Below, piece after piece: positions 6,578-14,922 of a stretch of 55,018 bases of DNA. This DNA comes from Eleftheria terrae (lineage in GTDB: Bacteria > Pseudomonadota > Gammaproteobacteria > Burkholderiales > Burkholderiaceae_C), in NCBI RefSeq assembly GCF_030419005.1, contig NZ_CP106950.1:1-55018 (forward strand). The letters are read 5' to 3'. Below the pieces are notes generated by a model. The model was not told the origin of the DNA, made no database searches, and saw nothing but the letters and a program-made list of their open reading frames with translations. The translations under genes and the position numbers were made by a program. Positions within the stretch are counted from its first letter, which is position 1. Every line of letters starts with the position of its first letter.

Positions 6578-6631
6578 GCTACGCAGGTTGCGCCGCTATC
6601 CTCAGGGCGTCGTGACCTGAAGGCATTGTCG

Positions 6632-7327
6632 ATGTGTGTCAACTACGTGCCCCTGACGGACAAAGCGAGGTTTCGTCGTGAGTGGCAGTTGGATCTGCCC
6701 GACGAACAATGGCCGCGCGAAGTCTTTCCTCGCTACCGTGCTCCGATCGTCCGACGTAGGTCTGATACGTTGTCCTTTGACGTGGAGGCGGTCGCCGGCA
6801 CCTGGGGCTTGCTGCCCTGGTGGGCGAAGGAGGCCAAGATTCCGTGGACCACGGTCAATGCTCGCAGCGAAGAGGTGCATACCAAAGCGTCGTACCGAGA
6901 CGCTTGGAAGCGAGGGCAGCGCTGCATCGTGCCCATGGAGGCCTTCTACGAACCGAACTACGAAACCGGCGAACATGTTCGCTGGCGTATGTGGAGATCG
7001 GATGGTCAGCCCATGGGAATCGCTGGGTTGTGGGAGCGATGGCGCTCAAAGGATGGGTCTGGTGTCGACTTGGTCACCTTCACCGCTCTCACCATCAGTG
7101 CTGAGGGGCATGCCTTGATGCGGCGCATGCATAAGCCAGGCGACCCGAAACGCATGCTGGTGGTGTTGGACGAGACCGAGTACGGGCGCTGGCTGGAGGC
7201 GCCTATTGAGGAGGCTGCGCCGCTGCTCGATCAGTACCCGGCAGAACTCTTCAGCGATGAGGCGGCTCCATTACCCCCGCGTGGTGCTCGGTCAGCACAT
7301 AGCACAACCACGACTGCCGATAGCTGA
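6632..7327 (+). CDS. SRAP-domain protein (YedK/HMCES type)
   Basis: 231 residues. The chain begins MCVNY, so removal of Met exposes the catalytic Cys2 that in this family forms a thiazolidine crosslink with abasic sites in single-stranded DNA. Other family hallmarks are NARSE (about 75-79), PMEAFYEP (about 100-107) and MRRMHKPGD (His near 166). I chose ATG 6632 for the Cys2 position over an upstream TTG at 6626. The C-terminus overlaps the convergent minus-strand gene. On a conjugative plasmid, protection of incoming single-stranded DNA is a plausible role (inference). Confidence 0.93.
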   Translation: MCVNYVPLTDKARFRREWQLDLPDEQWPREVFPRYRAPIVRRRSDTLSFDVEAVAGTWGLLPWWAKEAKIPWTTVNARSEEVHTKASYRDAWKRGQRCIVPMEAFYEPNYETGEHVRWRMWRSDGQPMGIAGLWERWRSKDGSGVDLVTFTALTISAEGHALMRRMHKPGDPKRMLVVLDETEYGRWLEAPIEEAAPLLDQYPAELFSDEAAPLPPRGARSAHSTTTTADS

Positions 7328-7916
7328 AAAGCTGCGTTCCCGTGCGCACCAGTTCCTGGCCTGTGATCACGAACTGTTTTCCTCGCAGCTGGGTGAGAAG
7401 CGCGTTGTCGAGTTGCGGCAGCAAGTGCCGCCCTGGCGGGCCTGCATTCTCGGTCAGCTTAGCGACGGTGATTAGCTTCCCGTAGGCGCGAGTGCTCGCA
7501 ATCCAGAGGTGCCCCTGGATGGAGTCCGCCCGGTGAACGGCGAGGTCCAGGTCAGGCACTCGCCTTCCCTCCAGCCGCATACGTCTTACCGCGACCCACA
7601 TTGCCCGGCTATCGGCGTCGGGTAGGCGCAGCTGCAGCGGCCCGATTGCCCTCAATGGGTGAGCGAGAGACCGCCAGGGCGTTGGTCTCATAGAGTTGCC
7701 CAGCTACACGAAACCAGAGCCGTGGATGATCGCCCTCGTCGTCCGCGCCAGGCTCTCGGCGCCAAGCGCAACACCCTACCTCTGGCAGCCGGGATACCGA
7801 TTTCCCGCTGCTTTGGGGGTCAAGGCAGATCGTTGTGTACGGCAATTCGCCGTGGCCGCCGAAGCAGGCACAAACGTAACAGCTACCGCGCGACGAAGTA
7901 GAGTGCATGGTCGTCA
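7251..7916 (-). pseudogene. SOS-box gene, apparently frameshifted (two overlapping frames)
   Basis: From ATG 7916 one frame runs about 100 residues (MTTMHSTSSRGSCYVCACF to TRRR, stop near 7609). A second frame, open from ATG 7691 to 7251, continues with coding-like sequence (LQLRLPDADSRAMWVAVRRM, then GKLITVAKLTENAGPPGRH). Removing one base near 7645 would join SPIEG to IGPLQLRL in one protein of about 221 residues. So this is either one gene broken by a single-base change (or a sequencing error) or two overlapping genes. No family recognised. A LexA-type box lies 3 bases ahead of ATG 7916. The 3' end overlaps the SRAP gene tail to tail. Confidence 0.5.
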
Positions 7917-7918
7917 TA

Positions 7919-7934
7919 CTGTACAAATATACAG
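7919..7934 (-). promoter_or_regulatory. LexA-type SOS box
   Basis: CTGTACAAATATACAG: it fits both CTGT-N8-ACAG and, with one mismatch, the TGTACAAATGTACA motif described for Xanthomonas LexA2. It lies directly upstream of the minus-strand start codon at 7916 and would overlap that gene's promoter, so DNA damage or single-stranded DNA would induce the gene. Confidence 0.7.
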
Positions 7935-7999
7935 GTATCCAAGCCAGGCACAACCTCGGTGACGCTTCCCCCCCCCGGATCAGCAGCCGAGTGGTGATG

Positions 8000-8013
8000 T
8001 TTGGCGCGCCAAA
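8000..8013. promoter_or_regulatory. KorB-type palindrome, site 2
   Basis: TTTGGCGCGCCAAA, about 114 bases upstream of the kfrA start codon, between kfrA and the divergent SOS-box gene. Confidence 0.7.
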
Positions 8014-8039
8014 GAAAAGCCGCAACGACCAGGTGTAGG

Positions 8040-8104
8040 AAGTGTATGATGTAGGTTGTATTGTGTAGTAGCGCGTATGCTGTAGTGCTATACAATTGCA
8101 TACG
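8040..8104 (+). promoter_or_regulatory. kfrA promoter region with inverted repeat
   Basis: CGTATGC (8074-8080) and GCATACG (8098-8104) flank a TATACAAT sequence that can serve as the -10. The stretch also carries several GTAG/GTAT repeats. KfrA proteins of IncP plasmids repress their own promoter through such repeats, so autoregulation is likely. Confidence 0.5.
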
Positions 8105-8126
8105 TATTGAGCTACCGGAGCACTAC

Positions 8127-8807
8127 ATGACGCAGCAGAAAACCCTTCCGTATGACCTCGACAACCCTCCGGAGCGCATTCTGGACATGTGGCGAGCGGC
8201 CGATAGTCTGGATGCGGAAGGTACTCGTGTAACGCTGGAAGCGGTGCGAGAACGCGCGGGGGGCGGGAGCTACTCCACCATCTCGAACGCGCTCGCTGGC
8301 TGGAAGAGAAAACGAGCAGCGGGGTCGGTGAAGGCTTCCGAGCCGATGCCGGCTGCCTACGCCGACCGCTTAAGCGCGGTCGGCGCCGAACTCTGGGCGA
8401 TGGCCCTAGATGCCGCGAATGCTCGCTTAGAGAAAGAGCGCCGAGACCTAGGGGATCTTCGCGAGGAACTGGAGGTTGAACTGGGGGACGCCATGCAATT
8501 GGCAGACCGCTTGACTAAAGAGGTTGAGCAGCTACGGCGTGATGTGGAGGAACTCAGTGGCGCCAAGCGGCAATGCGAGAAATTGGCCGAGCAGTTGGCT
8601 GATCAGAAGCACCGCAGCGCGGAAGAGCTGACTCGTGCGGCAGCGAGGGTTCAGGCTGCAGAGGCGGCGGCCTTGGCAGACCGCGAAGCGGCTCGTAAGG
8701 CAGCCGAGTATGCGGCGCGCATGGAGGGGCAGGTTGAGGCCTATCGCACCCAGTTGAGCGAGCTAACGGCCGCAGTGAAGACGACACCCGGTCGTTCTAG
8801 GGGGTAG
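8127..8807 (+). CDS. kfrA: KfrA-like DNA-binding coiled-coil protein
   Basis: 226 residues. The N-terminal 60 residues match the KfrA helix-turn-helix domain (PERILDMWRAADSL, RVTLEAVRERAGGGSYSTIS). From about 85 to 215 there is a long heptad-rich coiled coil (LGDLREELEVELGDAMQLAD, then Ala/Glu/Gln/Arg repeats). KfrA of RK2 is an autorepressor with a role in stable maintenance and forms filaments through the coil. CCGGAG is 8 bases before ATG 8127. Followed after two bases by the nuclease gene, so the two are co-transcribed. Confidence 0.88.
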   Translation: MTQQKTLPYDLDNPPERILDMWRAADSLDAEGTRVTLEAVRERAGGGSYSTISNALAGWKRKRAAGSVKASEPMPAAYADRLSAVGAELWAMALDAANARLEKERRDLGDLREELEVELGDAMQLADRLTKEVEQLRRDVEELSGAKRQCEKLAEQLADQKHRSAEELTRAAARVQAAEAAALADREAARKAAEYAARMEGQVEAYRTQLSELTAAVKTTPGRSRG

Positions 8808-8809
8808 GC

Positions 8810-9286
8810 GTGACATTCTGTGCGCGATGGCTGTTAGCAGTACTGGCTGCGGCTACGCCTCTGGCGCATTGCTGGGCAGCCGATTTCGAAGGTGAGGTCG
8901 TGGCGGTACTCGACGGCGACACGATCGACGTTCTGCACGATCGACGCGCGATCCGCGTTCGTCTGGCTGAGATTGACGCTCCAGAGAAGCGGCAGGCGTT
9001 TGGCCAGCGCTCGCGACAGGCGTTGGCCGACTTGGTGTTCCGGCGCCACGTGAAGGTGTTAGACCGTGGGAGCGAGCGACATGGTCGCACGCTCGGCATC
9101 GTGATGGTGGCTGGCATCAACGTGAACGAGGAGCTGGTCCGGTGGGGGCATGCATGGGTATATCGTTCGTACTCCCGAGACGAGACTTTGGTGCAGTACG
9201 AGCAACTCGCCAAGGGGGCTCGGCGTGGACTGTGGGCAGACCCAGGCGCCGTGCCGCCGTGGGTCTATCGCAAGAGCCGGCCGTGA
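8810..9286 (+). CDS. Secreted staphylococcal-nuclease-like protein
   Basis: 158 residues, starting GTG 8810, two bases after the kfrA stop. A signal peptide ends near CWAADF. The mature part is a complete SNase (TNase) domain: VVAVLDGDTIDV, RVRLAEIDAPE, then GRTLGIV and VNEELVRWGHAWVYR, ending PPWVYRKSRP. The catalytic Arg/Glu/Arg pattern is retained as far as I can judge. It would cut DNA or RNA in the periplasm or outside the cell. Nucleases of this type are common on conjugative plasmids. Confidence 0.9.
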   Translation: MTFCARWLLAVLAAATPLAHCWAADFEGEVVAVLDGDTIDVLHDRRAIRVRLAEIDAPEKRQAFGQRSRQALADLVFRRHVKVLDRGSERHGRTLGIVMVAGINVNEELVRWGHAWVYRSYSRDETLVQYEQLAKGARRGLWADPGAVPPWVYRKSRP

Positions 9287-9304
9287 AGGGCCGGGGATGA
9301 AAAC

Positions 9305-9320
9305 CTTTGGCGCGCCAAAG
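9305..9320. promoter_or_regulatory. KorB-type palindrome, site 3
   Basis: CTTTGGCGCGCCAAAG, between the nuclease gene and the small gene at 9349, 29 bases before its start codon. Confidence 0.7.
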
Positions 9321-9348
9321 ACCGCTGGCCGTCTTTCGAGGACTGCTG

Positions 9349-9558
9349 ATGCTCAAGAAATCGGAATGGGTGGATCGGTTTGCCAACGAGTTTGGGCGCC
9401 GCTGGCCCGGAATTAGTCCTGAAGGCGCCTATGAAGTGGCACTGGACGCCGCCGACGATGCGCATGGATGGTTAGAGCCTGAAGAGGCCGCGGATCTCGA
9501 AGCGCGGCAGTGGCAGTGGCTTGCTGGGGGTGAACATTCGCACAAGGATGCACCATGA
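9349..9558 (+). CDS. Hypothetical protein, 69 aa
   Basis: Small acidic protein, MLKKSEWVDRFANEFGRRWP onward, with CGAGGA 7 bases before the ATG. The pattern EWVDRFA---GR-WPG resembles short plasmid and phage proteins of unknown function. It is helical and has no membrane segment. A KorB-type palindrome lies immediately upstream, so its expression is probably linked to ParB/KorB. About 190 bases with no gene follow. Confidence 0.6.
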   Translation: MLKKSEWVDRFANEFGRRWPGISPEGAYEVALDAADDAHGWLEPEEAADLEARQWQWLAGGEHSHKDAP

Positions 9559-9747
9559 ACCATTCAATCGGCTCTGGGATCTCGCAGTGAAGCCACCGAA
9601 GGCGATCACGTGCTCGTGAACAGTCTTGGCGGCGGCTGTGATCAGCCTATATCGTCGCAACGATGACCGGCTTCTTGTCTTGACAGGATTGACCCTCCGG
9701 TTCATCTGCGCTCGAATGCCCCGTTCAAATCACCGGAAGAGTATGCA

Positions 9748-10149
9748 ATGAGCGCCGCGCGAGCCCCCTCGCTCGCCAGACTGGCCATCGGGTCCGTACT
9801 GGCGTATCTGGCATTCAACGAGGCCTGGCTCTATGGCGGCATCTGGGAGCTGCGCGCCCACCCCGCTCGCGAGGTTGAGGTGACGCTCTCTGACAACAAG
9901 ACCGTCCTCAAAGGCGATCTCTCCCGGGCGTGGACAAAGGAATGGGTGCTCGAAACGAAGGATGGCCAGCAGTGGCATTTCGAGGACTACGCTGTGATGC
10001 GATTCACCCCATCCGAGCCGGAGCACCCGAGGGGCGCGCACCACTGGCGTTCCCTTCTGCCCCCGCTGTTGATCGCCTGGGCGTGGCTCGCATGGCTGCT
10101 GAAAGGAATTGCGATGCCAGTTTTCTCTGGCCGCAGCGAGGGGCATTGA
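9748..10149 (+). CDS. Membrane protein, 133 aa
   Basis: Two hydrophobic segments frame a soluble loop: one near residues 10-30 (LAIGSVLAYLAFNEAWLYGG), one near 105-125 (LLPPLLIAWAWLAWLLKG). Between them are beta-like strands (REVEVTLSDNKTVLKGDLS, EWVLETKDGQQWHFEDYAVM). Likely an inner-membrane protein with a periplasmic loop. GGAAGAG precedes ATG 9748. No family recognised. Confidence 0.65.
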   Translation: MSAARAPSLARLAIGSVLAYLAFNEAWLYGGIWELRAHPAREVEVTLSDNKTVLKGDLSRAWTKEWVLETKDGQQWHFEDYAVMRFTPSEPEHPRGAHHWRSLLPPLLIAWAWLAWLLKGIAMPVFSGRSEGH

Positions 10150-10655
10150 CATCGCCCGAAGTAGTGCGGTGGTGCCCCGTGTACGCGTGACGCCTTTTGC
10201 GGTACCTGGGCACAAACCTTCAACTTCCGTGAGCCCGCCTCCCGCCCACCTTCCGCGCCGAGATCACGCCTCGGCCGTGGTGGCTCAAACCGTCATCCGA
10301 GCGTCGCCGCGCTTGACTTTCCGGCGCCGCCTGCTGGAATAGGGATGGGGGCATGGTTCGCCCTGCCCCCGGCCTTTCGAGGGTGGGGACGCTCACCCGA
10401 CCGCGACTCAACCCCTGTCAGTCGCTGTGCCGCGCCTAGCTAGCGCGGCCAAGGGGTCCCTGTAAGGGAACGCGCCTGCGATCCCGCCGCCGGCTGCCGC
10501 TACGCCAAGGCGAGCGGCGCCTCCCGTTCAAGAACGGCCGCCCTGCACCGGGCGGCCATTTTTTTTGACCGCACGCCCTGCAGATAACGTTTGTTATTTA
10601 CAGGCATAATTTCTCAGTCAAATCTCCACGTTGTTGGGCTGAAGGAGCTAAGTGC
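10150..10655. other. Noncoding region with consecutive hairpins and a terminator
   Basis: No gene seen. From 10429 on there are GCCGCGC/GCGCGGC (10429-10449), TCCCT-GTA-AGGGA (10457-10469), GCCGCT/AGCGGC with CGCC/GGCG inside (10496-10518), and the terminator at 10536-10566. This may be a small structured RNA ending in its terminator. Beyond it, CATAAT at 10605-10610 is a plausible -10 for the 10656 gene, with an ATAAC-GTTT-GTTAT palindrome at about 10584-10597. Confidence 0.5.
10536..10566 (+). terminator. Intrinsic terminator
   Basis: GGCCGCCC (10536-10543), loop TGCACC, GGGCGGCC (10550-10557), then A and eight T. Confidence 0.9.
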
Positions 10656-11384
10656 ATGTCGGAGAAAGAGAAATTTGAGGTCGACGGCAACAGCCTGGAG
10701 ACGGGATGGGTGACCGCCCGGGGCATGGTGTACGTGCTCGCCACCTTGGTGTTCGTCGCCTTCTGCGCCTTGTTCGTCGTCGTGCTGCTGTACTTTGTCC
10801 GGTTCGGCGACCAACCGGTCGGCGATCAAGCGGTCTGGGGCCAGTTCGGTGATTTCCTCGGCGGTAGCCTGAACCCGCTGTTTGCCTTCCTCAGCTTCAT
10901 TGCACTGGTGTTCACACTCGTGTTGCAGACCCGGCAGCTGGCCTTGAGCCGCCACCAAATGGAGGTGAGTCGCAACGAGCTGGCGTTGAGCCGCACGGAG
11001 CTGGAGCTGACACGCGCCGAACTCACGAAGTCGGCTGCCGCGCAGGCGGATCTGGCGAGAGCCACTGAAAAGCAGTTGACCTGGGCGGCGACCACTGCAC
11101 GAGCGCAGCAAGAGGCCGCCAAAGCGCAACGGGCGACGGCCGAGACAATGAAGCAGCAAGCGCTCGCGGCCACGCTCGCTGCGCAAGCGCAGGCGGTGCA
11201 GGCCGATCTGTCCCGCCTCACGCAGGAGTTGGGCCGCTCCAGCGCTCTAGGCGGAATTCCCTTTGCCGAGCACGGACCGGCTACGGCGCGGATGAATGCG
11301 CTGCGCACTCGACTTCAGCAGCTAACGGATCGGCTCACCGCAATGAGCGAAAACGAGTCCGAAGGTGGTTCATCCGGTGATTGA
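10656..11384 (+). CDS. Two-TM coiled-coil protein, putAbiC-like
   Basis: 242 residues. Two membrane segments: about 24-48 (VYVLATLVFVAFCALFVVVL) and 68-88 (SLNPLFAFLSFIALVFTLVL), linked by WGQFGDFLGGSLNP. This FGDF-GG-LNP signature followed by an LQ----L--SR coiled coil is what I know from putative phage abortive-infection membrane proteins (putAbiC). The coil covers about 90-190 with repeated ELALSRTELEL motifs. The stop overlaps the start of the recombinase gene, so the two form one operon. Defence function is inference. Confidence 0.7.
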   Translation: MSEKEKFEVDGNSLETGWVTARGMVYVLATLVFVAFCALFVVVLLYFVRFGDQPVGDQAVWGQFGDFLGGSLNPLFAFLSFIALVFTLVLQTRQLALSRHQMEVSRNELALSRTELELTRAELTKSAAAQADLARATEKQLTWAATTARAQQEAAKAQRATAETMKQQALAATLAAQAQAVQADLSRLTQELGRSSALGGIPFAEHGPATARMNALRTRLQQLTDRLTAMSENESEGGSSGD

Positions 11385-13185
11385 CCCGCACCGGCGCCTC
11401 GCGGCACACCACTTTGCCTACCTGCGGGCCTGGGTAGAAGGTGTACCGCTTGTTGACGCGGCGCGACGCTATCTCGGGCTGGAGCATGGCCACCAGGCGG
11501 TGACCATCCACCGTCTGGTCATCGACGAGCTGCGGGCGCTAGCGCGGCGCCGCGGAGACCGGCGCTGGCGGTTGATCGGCATCGACGTCGGTGCGCGCAC
11601 GGAGGCCACGGGCCCCGCCTCGCAGCCCAACCTGCATGAGTGGGCCGCGGCCAAGGGCCTGGAGGGGTGGAGCGAGGCCGAGCTGCTGGAGCTGTACCAG
11701 GAGGCGTTTCCGCCACAGAACCCCCAGGGCGAGCGGAAGCAGCTGCGCAACGCCAAGCTGCGCCAGCGGCAGCTCGCCGTGCTGGCCGACCTGGAGCACG
11801 CGGTCGGCATGCCGGTCGCACCGACCGACCCGGTCGACACGTGGTTCGAGCCGGCGGTGGCCGAGCGACTGAAGCGCGCCGGGTACCTGCTGCTGGGGGA
11901 ACTGGCCAGTGCCATCCGCCGCGGGGGACGGTGGTGGCGCGGTATACCGGGCGTGGGGGCGGTCAAGGCGGGGCGCATAGAAGCGCTGCTGACTGCCCTG
12001 CTGCCGGACCACCTCCGCACGCCGGTGAGCGCCGCGATCCAGAGCGCCGGGCTGCCGGCGCTGCCGCCGAACCGGCACGCGCTGGATGGGTCGGCCGGCG
12101 CCAACCGGTCGCCCCTGCCGCCGCGGGTGCCGGCCACTACCGACCTCGAAGCGATCAACGCCTGGCTCTCGGCCACGGTGGGCCAGCCGGGGGAGCCCGG
12201 CCACAACGCGGTGACCGACGCCACCTACCGGCGCGAGGCGCAGCGCTGGCTGCTGTTTTGCGTGCTGGAGCGCGGCAAGGCGATGTCGTCGGCCGACACG
12301 GAGGACTGCCGCGCCTACATGGCCTTCCTGAACCGGGTGCCGGAGCACTGGCAATCGCTGCGTCCCGCGCCGCGTCTGGATGTGGAGGCCGGCTGGACGC
12401 CGTTTCGAAAGCAGCCGGGGCTGGCCAGCCGGCGCCTGGCGGTCAAGGTGGTGCACCTGATGTGCCACTGGCTGGAGAAACAGCGCTATCTGGACAGCAA
12501 CCCGTGGTCGGCCGTCAACCGCAGCCTGGTCGACGGCGACGAGACGCCGCCGGCGCCGACCAGCCGGGCACTGACGCCGTCGGCGTACCAGGCGCTGCTG
12601 GCCGGCCTGCCCGATCCGACACGGCCGGGGAGCACCCGCAACGGGTTCATCGTGGTGTTCACCCGCTTCACGGGACTGCGGGCGGCCGAGCTGCTGCGAG
12701 CCACGATCGCCGACCTGGTTGAACACGATTACGGGTGGAAGCTGAACGTGCTGGGCAAGGGGCGCAAGCGCCGCCAGGTGTCGGTGCCGTCGCCGGCCAT
12801 CGCGGTGCTGCAGCAGTACCTGGCTGCCCGCGGGCTGCCGCCGCTGGGCAGCTGCCCCGGGTCGACGCCGCTGCTGGCTGCACTCGACGATCCCGCCAGG
12901 GCACCGACCTACTCGGCGGTGTACCAGTCGATCAAGGCCTTCATTCGTCGTGCGATGCGGAGCAGCGACCTGCCGCCTGCCGAGCGCGCCCGCGCCGAGA
13001 AGGCCACCCAGCACTGGTTGCGGCACACCTTCGCGACCCGGTCCGCCGAGGCGGGGGTGCCGGAAGACGTGCTGATGGCCGAGATGGGGCATGCGTCCCG
13101 CGCCACGACTGCCGGCTACTACCAGGCGCAGGAGCAGCGCCGTCAGGAACTGATGGAGCGGGCGGCGGCGGTAGGTATGGAGTGA
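11377..13185 (+). CDS. Large tyrosine recombinase (phage-integrase family)
   Basis: 602 residues, about 200 more than typical integrases. The C-terminal catalytic domain is complete: Arg in FTGLRAAEL (about 434), Lys in GKGRKRRQ (about 462), HWLRHTF (about 546), GHAS (about 571) and the Tyr nucleophile in AGYYQ (about 578). The N-terminal extension has a DUF3701-like region and a helix-hairpin-helix-like GIPGVGAVKAGRIEALL near 190-210. GTG 11377 has GAAGGTGG 7 bases upstream and overlaps the preceding gene. GC content is clearly above that of the neighbours, which suggests horizontal transfer. Target site unknown. Confidence 0.9.
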   Translation: MIDPHRRLAAHHFAYLRAWVEGVPLVDAARRYLGLEHGHQAVTIHRLVIDELRALARRRGDRRWRLIGIDVGARTEATGPASQPNLHEWAAAKGLEGWSEAELLELYQEAFPPQNPQGERKQLRNAKLRQRQLAVLADLEHAVGMPVAPTDPVDTWFEPAVAERLKRAGYLLLGELASAIRRGGRWWRGIPGVGAVKAGRIEALLTALLPDHLRTPVSAAIQSAGLPALPPNRHALDGSAGANRSPLPPRVPATTDLEAINAWLSATVGQPGEPGHNAVTDATYRREAQRWLLFCVLERGKAMSSADTEDCRAYMAFLNRVPEHWQSLRPAPRLDVEAGWTPFRKQPGLASRRLAVKVVHLMCHWLEKQRYLDSNPWSAVNRSLVDGDETPPAPTSRALTPSAYQALLAGLPDPTRPGSTRNGFIVVFTRFTGLRAAELLRATIADLVEHDYGWKLNVLGKGRKRRQVSVPSPAIAVLQQYLAARGLPPLGSCPGSTPLLAALDDPARAPTYSAVYQSIKAFIRRAMRSSDLPPAERARAEKATQHWLRHTFATRSAEAGVPEDVLMAEMGHASRATTAGYYQAQEQRRQELMERAAAVGME

Positions 13186-13254
13186 GGGAACAGCAAGCGG
13201 AGACAAACTGGACCAACACATCAATAGCGTGCGCTGGCAGCCGCTGCCAAGACG

Positions 13255-14049
13255 TTGTTCGATGGGCAAAATACTGCCGGTGCGCTCACATCCACTTCGC
13301 AAAGCTCGGTCACTTTCACCTCACAGGACGCAAGCCGAGCACGAGATGCCCTTGCCATGCTGAGAGCGCTGATCGACGGCGAGAAGCGTCCTCCTCGGCA
13401 TAGCAAAGAGAAAGCCGTCTGCCCCGACTGTGGCCAGCGGCTCTTAGCCGTGATGCCCATTCAACATGCTGCGCACTGGCGCCACAAAGGGCGCGACTGC
13501 GACCCCTGGAGCGAACCGGAAGGCGAATGGCACTTGGCCTGGAAAGAGCGCTTTCCAGAGGCGTGTCGGGAGGTCCGCCTTGAGGATGAGTTCAGCGGCG
13601 AATGGCATCGGGCGGACGTGAGGTGTCTTCGGCCAGGCCGCAGGGCGGCCGTACTGGAGCTGCAGCATTCCCCGATCGTCGACGCGGAGCGACGGGCTCG
13701 CGACACCTTCTATGGGCGTGAGCACAGCATGTACTGGCTGCTGCACATCCACGACGAGGGCAGCTTCAGGGTCACCAACCTGCGCATGTCGCTGAACTGG
13801 ACCGACCCCGTTGACTGCCGCGGCAGGACGTTCTATCGAATGACCTGGATGGGTCGTTCGACCGAATTCATTGAGCGATGGAAGCACTCGGCAGTCCATG
13901 TTTTCTTCGATGCCGGTGACGGCGTTTACCACCTTGCGACAGCAGCGCTGTGCGCCGACCTGGTCGCCTCACTTGAGAAGGGCCGCTTCGCTTTGCGGCG
14001 AGTCTCAGAAGCCCAGCTCATAGCAGCAGTGAGCGGCGTCACCTCCTGA
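13255..14049 (+). CDS. CoiA-like putative nuclease
   Basis: 264 residues if TTG 13255 is the start; ATG 13357 is an alternative. Features of the CoiA/competence-nuclease family: a short zinc-finger-like CPDCGQRLL, then AAHWRHKGRDCDPWSEPEGEWHLAWK, and a PD-(D/E)XK core with HRADVRCLR and VLELQHSPI (the E-x-Q variant) followed by RDTFYGREHSMYWLLHIHD. CoiA proteins act on DNA in competence and in defence-like settings. It stands alone after the recombinase, with no convincing ribosome site for the TTG start. Confidence 0.75.
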   Translation: MFDGQNTAGALTSTSQSSVTFTSQDASRARDALAMLRALIDGEKRPPRHSKEKAVCPDCGQRLLAVMPIQHAAHWRHKGRDCDPWSEPEGEWHLAWKERFPEACREVRLEDEFSGEWHRADVRCLRPGRRAAVLELQHSPIVDAERRARDTFYGREHSMYWLLHIHDEGSFRVTNLRMSLNWTDPVDCRGRTFYRMTWMGRSTEFIERWKHSAVHVFFDAGDGVYHLATAALCADLVASLEKGRFALRRVSEAQLIAAVSGVTS

Positions 14050-14171
14050 CGGTGCTCCCGCACCGGATTCACTCCACGTTTTTCTGGGCTTCCCAAGATC
14101 ATGGTGTCTTGCCTGTGCCCGGCTTTTGCCGTTGAATGCCAGCAAGCCGATTTAGAAGTGGAGCAGATGTA

Positions 14172-14837
14172 ATGGGAGAAGCTGCGCGCCGAAAGAAGGC
14201 GCTCGGAACAGATTCGACGGCTGGCTACGTCGGCGACCCAGGACCGTGGTGGCACGGCACCAAGGCGAGTTTCAGCACCTGGTTGATTCCGCCGCCCCGC
14301 AAGCCAGATAGCACCGTCTTTGACCTACCACACCACTCGCTGTTCTTCACCAAAGAGCGGGACTTCGCCCAGGAAGCCGGCGAACGTCTTTGCCAGGTTC
14401 ACCTTGTGTCCGATGCGCGCGTACTCGTACCCGGGGAGGCCACCACGGGTAGTCGAAAACTTCGGCAAGCCCTGCTTGAGCATCACAACGCAAGACACTG
14501 CGTTTGGCTGCATGACGACACGCAATGGATCAGCAGCTGGCGAAACGGGACGGCGTTGCGGTTCGCGGCGGACCAGCGAATCCTCCGCAGACTCTTGGCG
14601 CCTGCCATTGAGCGCTTTCGGCAGCACATGCCCGAGCTGCCTGACGATGCGCTGCTTTGGGCAGCAAAACAGAACTTGACCCGTGCCTGGATCGAGCTGG
14701 TCGCGCAGCATGCTCTCCGGTTGGGCTACGACGCGGTCCAGGGGCGGGAACTCGACTCGGAAAGCGGACCCGACGTATCTCGATCGTGGATGGCTGTGAT
14801 GAGGGCGACTGCAATAACAGCCCCTGTGTGGGCGTGA
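14172..14837 (+). CDS. Putative ADP-ribosyltransferase-fold protein
   Basis: 221 residues. PWWHGTKASFSTW near 27-39, then HHSLFFTKERDFAQEAGERL, resembles the HGT...FFT...A pattern of ART/PARP-like and DUF3990-type enzymes, where His binds NAD. A late segment LGYDAVQGRELDSE could provide the catalytic Glu. GTGGAG precedes ATG 14172 by 10 bases. Enzymes of this fold on plasmids serve as toxins, effectors or phage-defence factors; no adjacent antitoxin is obvious. The assignment is by motif only. Confidence 0.55.
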   Translation: MGEAARRKKALGTDSTAGYVGDPGPWWHGTKASFSTWLIPPPRKPDSTVFDLPHHSLFFTKERDFAQEAGERLCQVHLVSDARVLVPGEATTGSRKLRQALLEHHNARHCVWLHDDTQWISSWRNGTALRFAADQRILRRLLAPAIERFRQHMPELPDDALLWAAKQNLTRAWIELVAQHALRLGYDAVQGRELDSESGPDVSRSWMAVMRATAITAPVWA

Positions 14838-14922
14838 GCAATACCGACCACGGCGTCGAGCCGCCGCCGTGGCGGCGACTTGGCGCGTTGAAGCAACGGA
14901 AAGAACGACGAGGAAGAAGCTG

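Noticed and set aside
11539..13302. 587-codon minus-strand frame opposite the recombinase
   Set aside because: Shadow of a high-GC gene; His/Arg/Gly-rich with no recognisable domain, whereas the + strand has a complete catalytic set.
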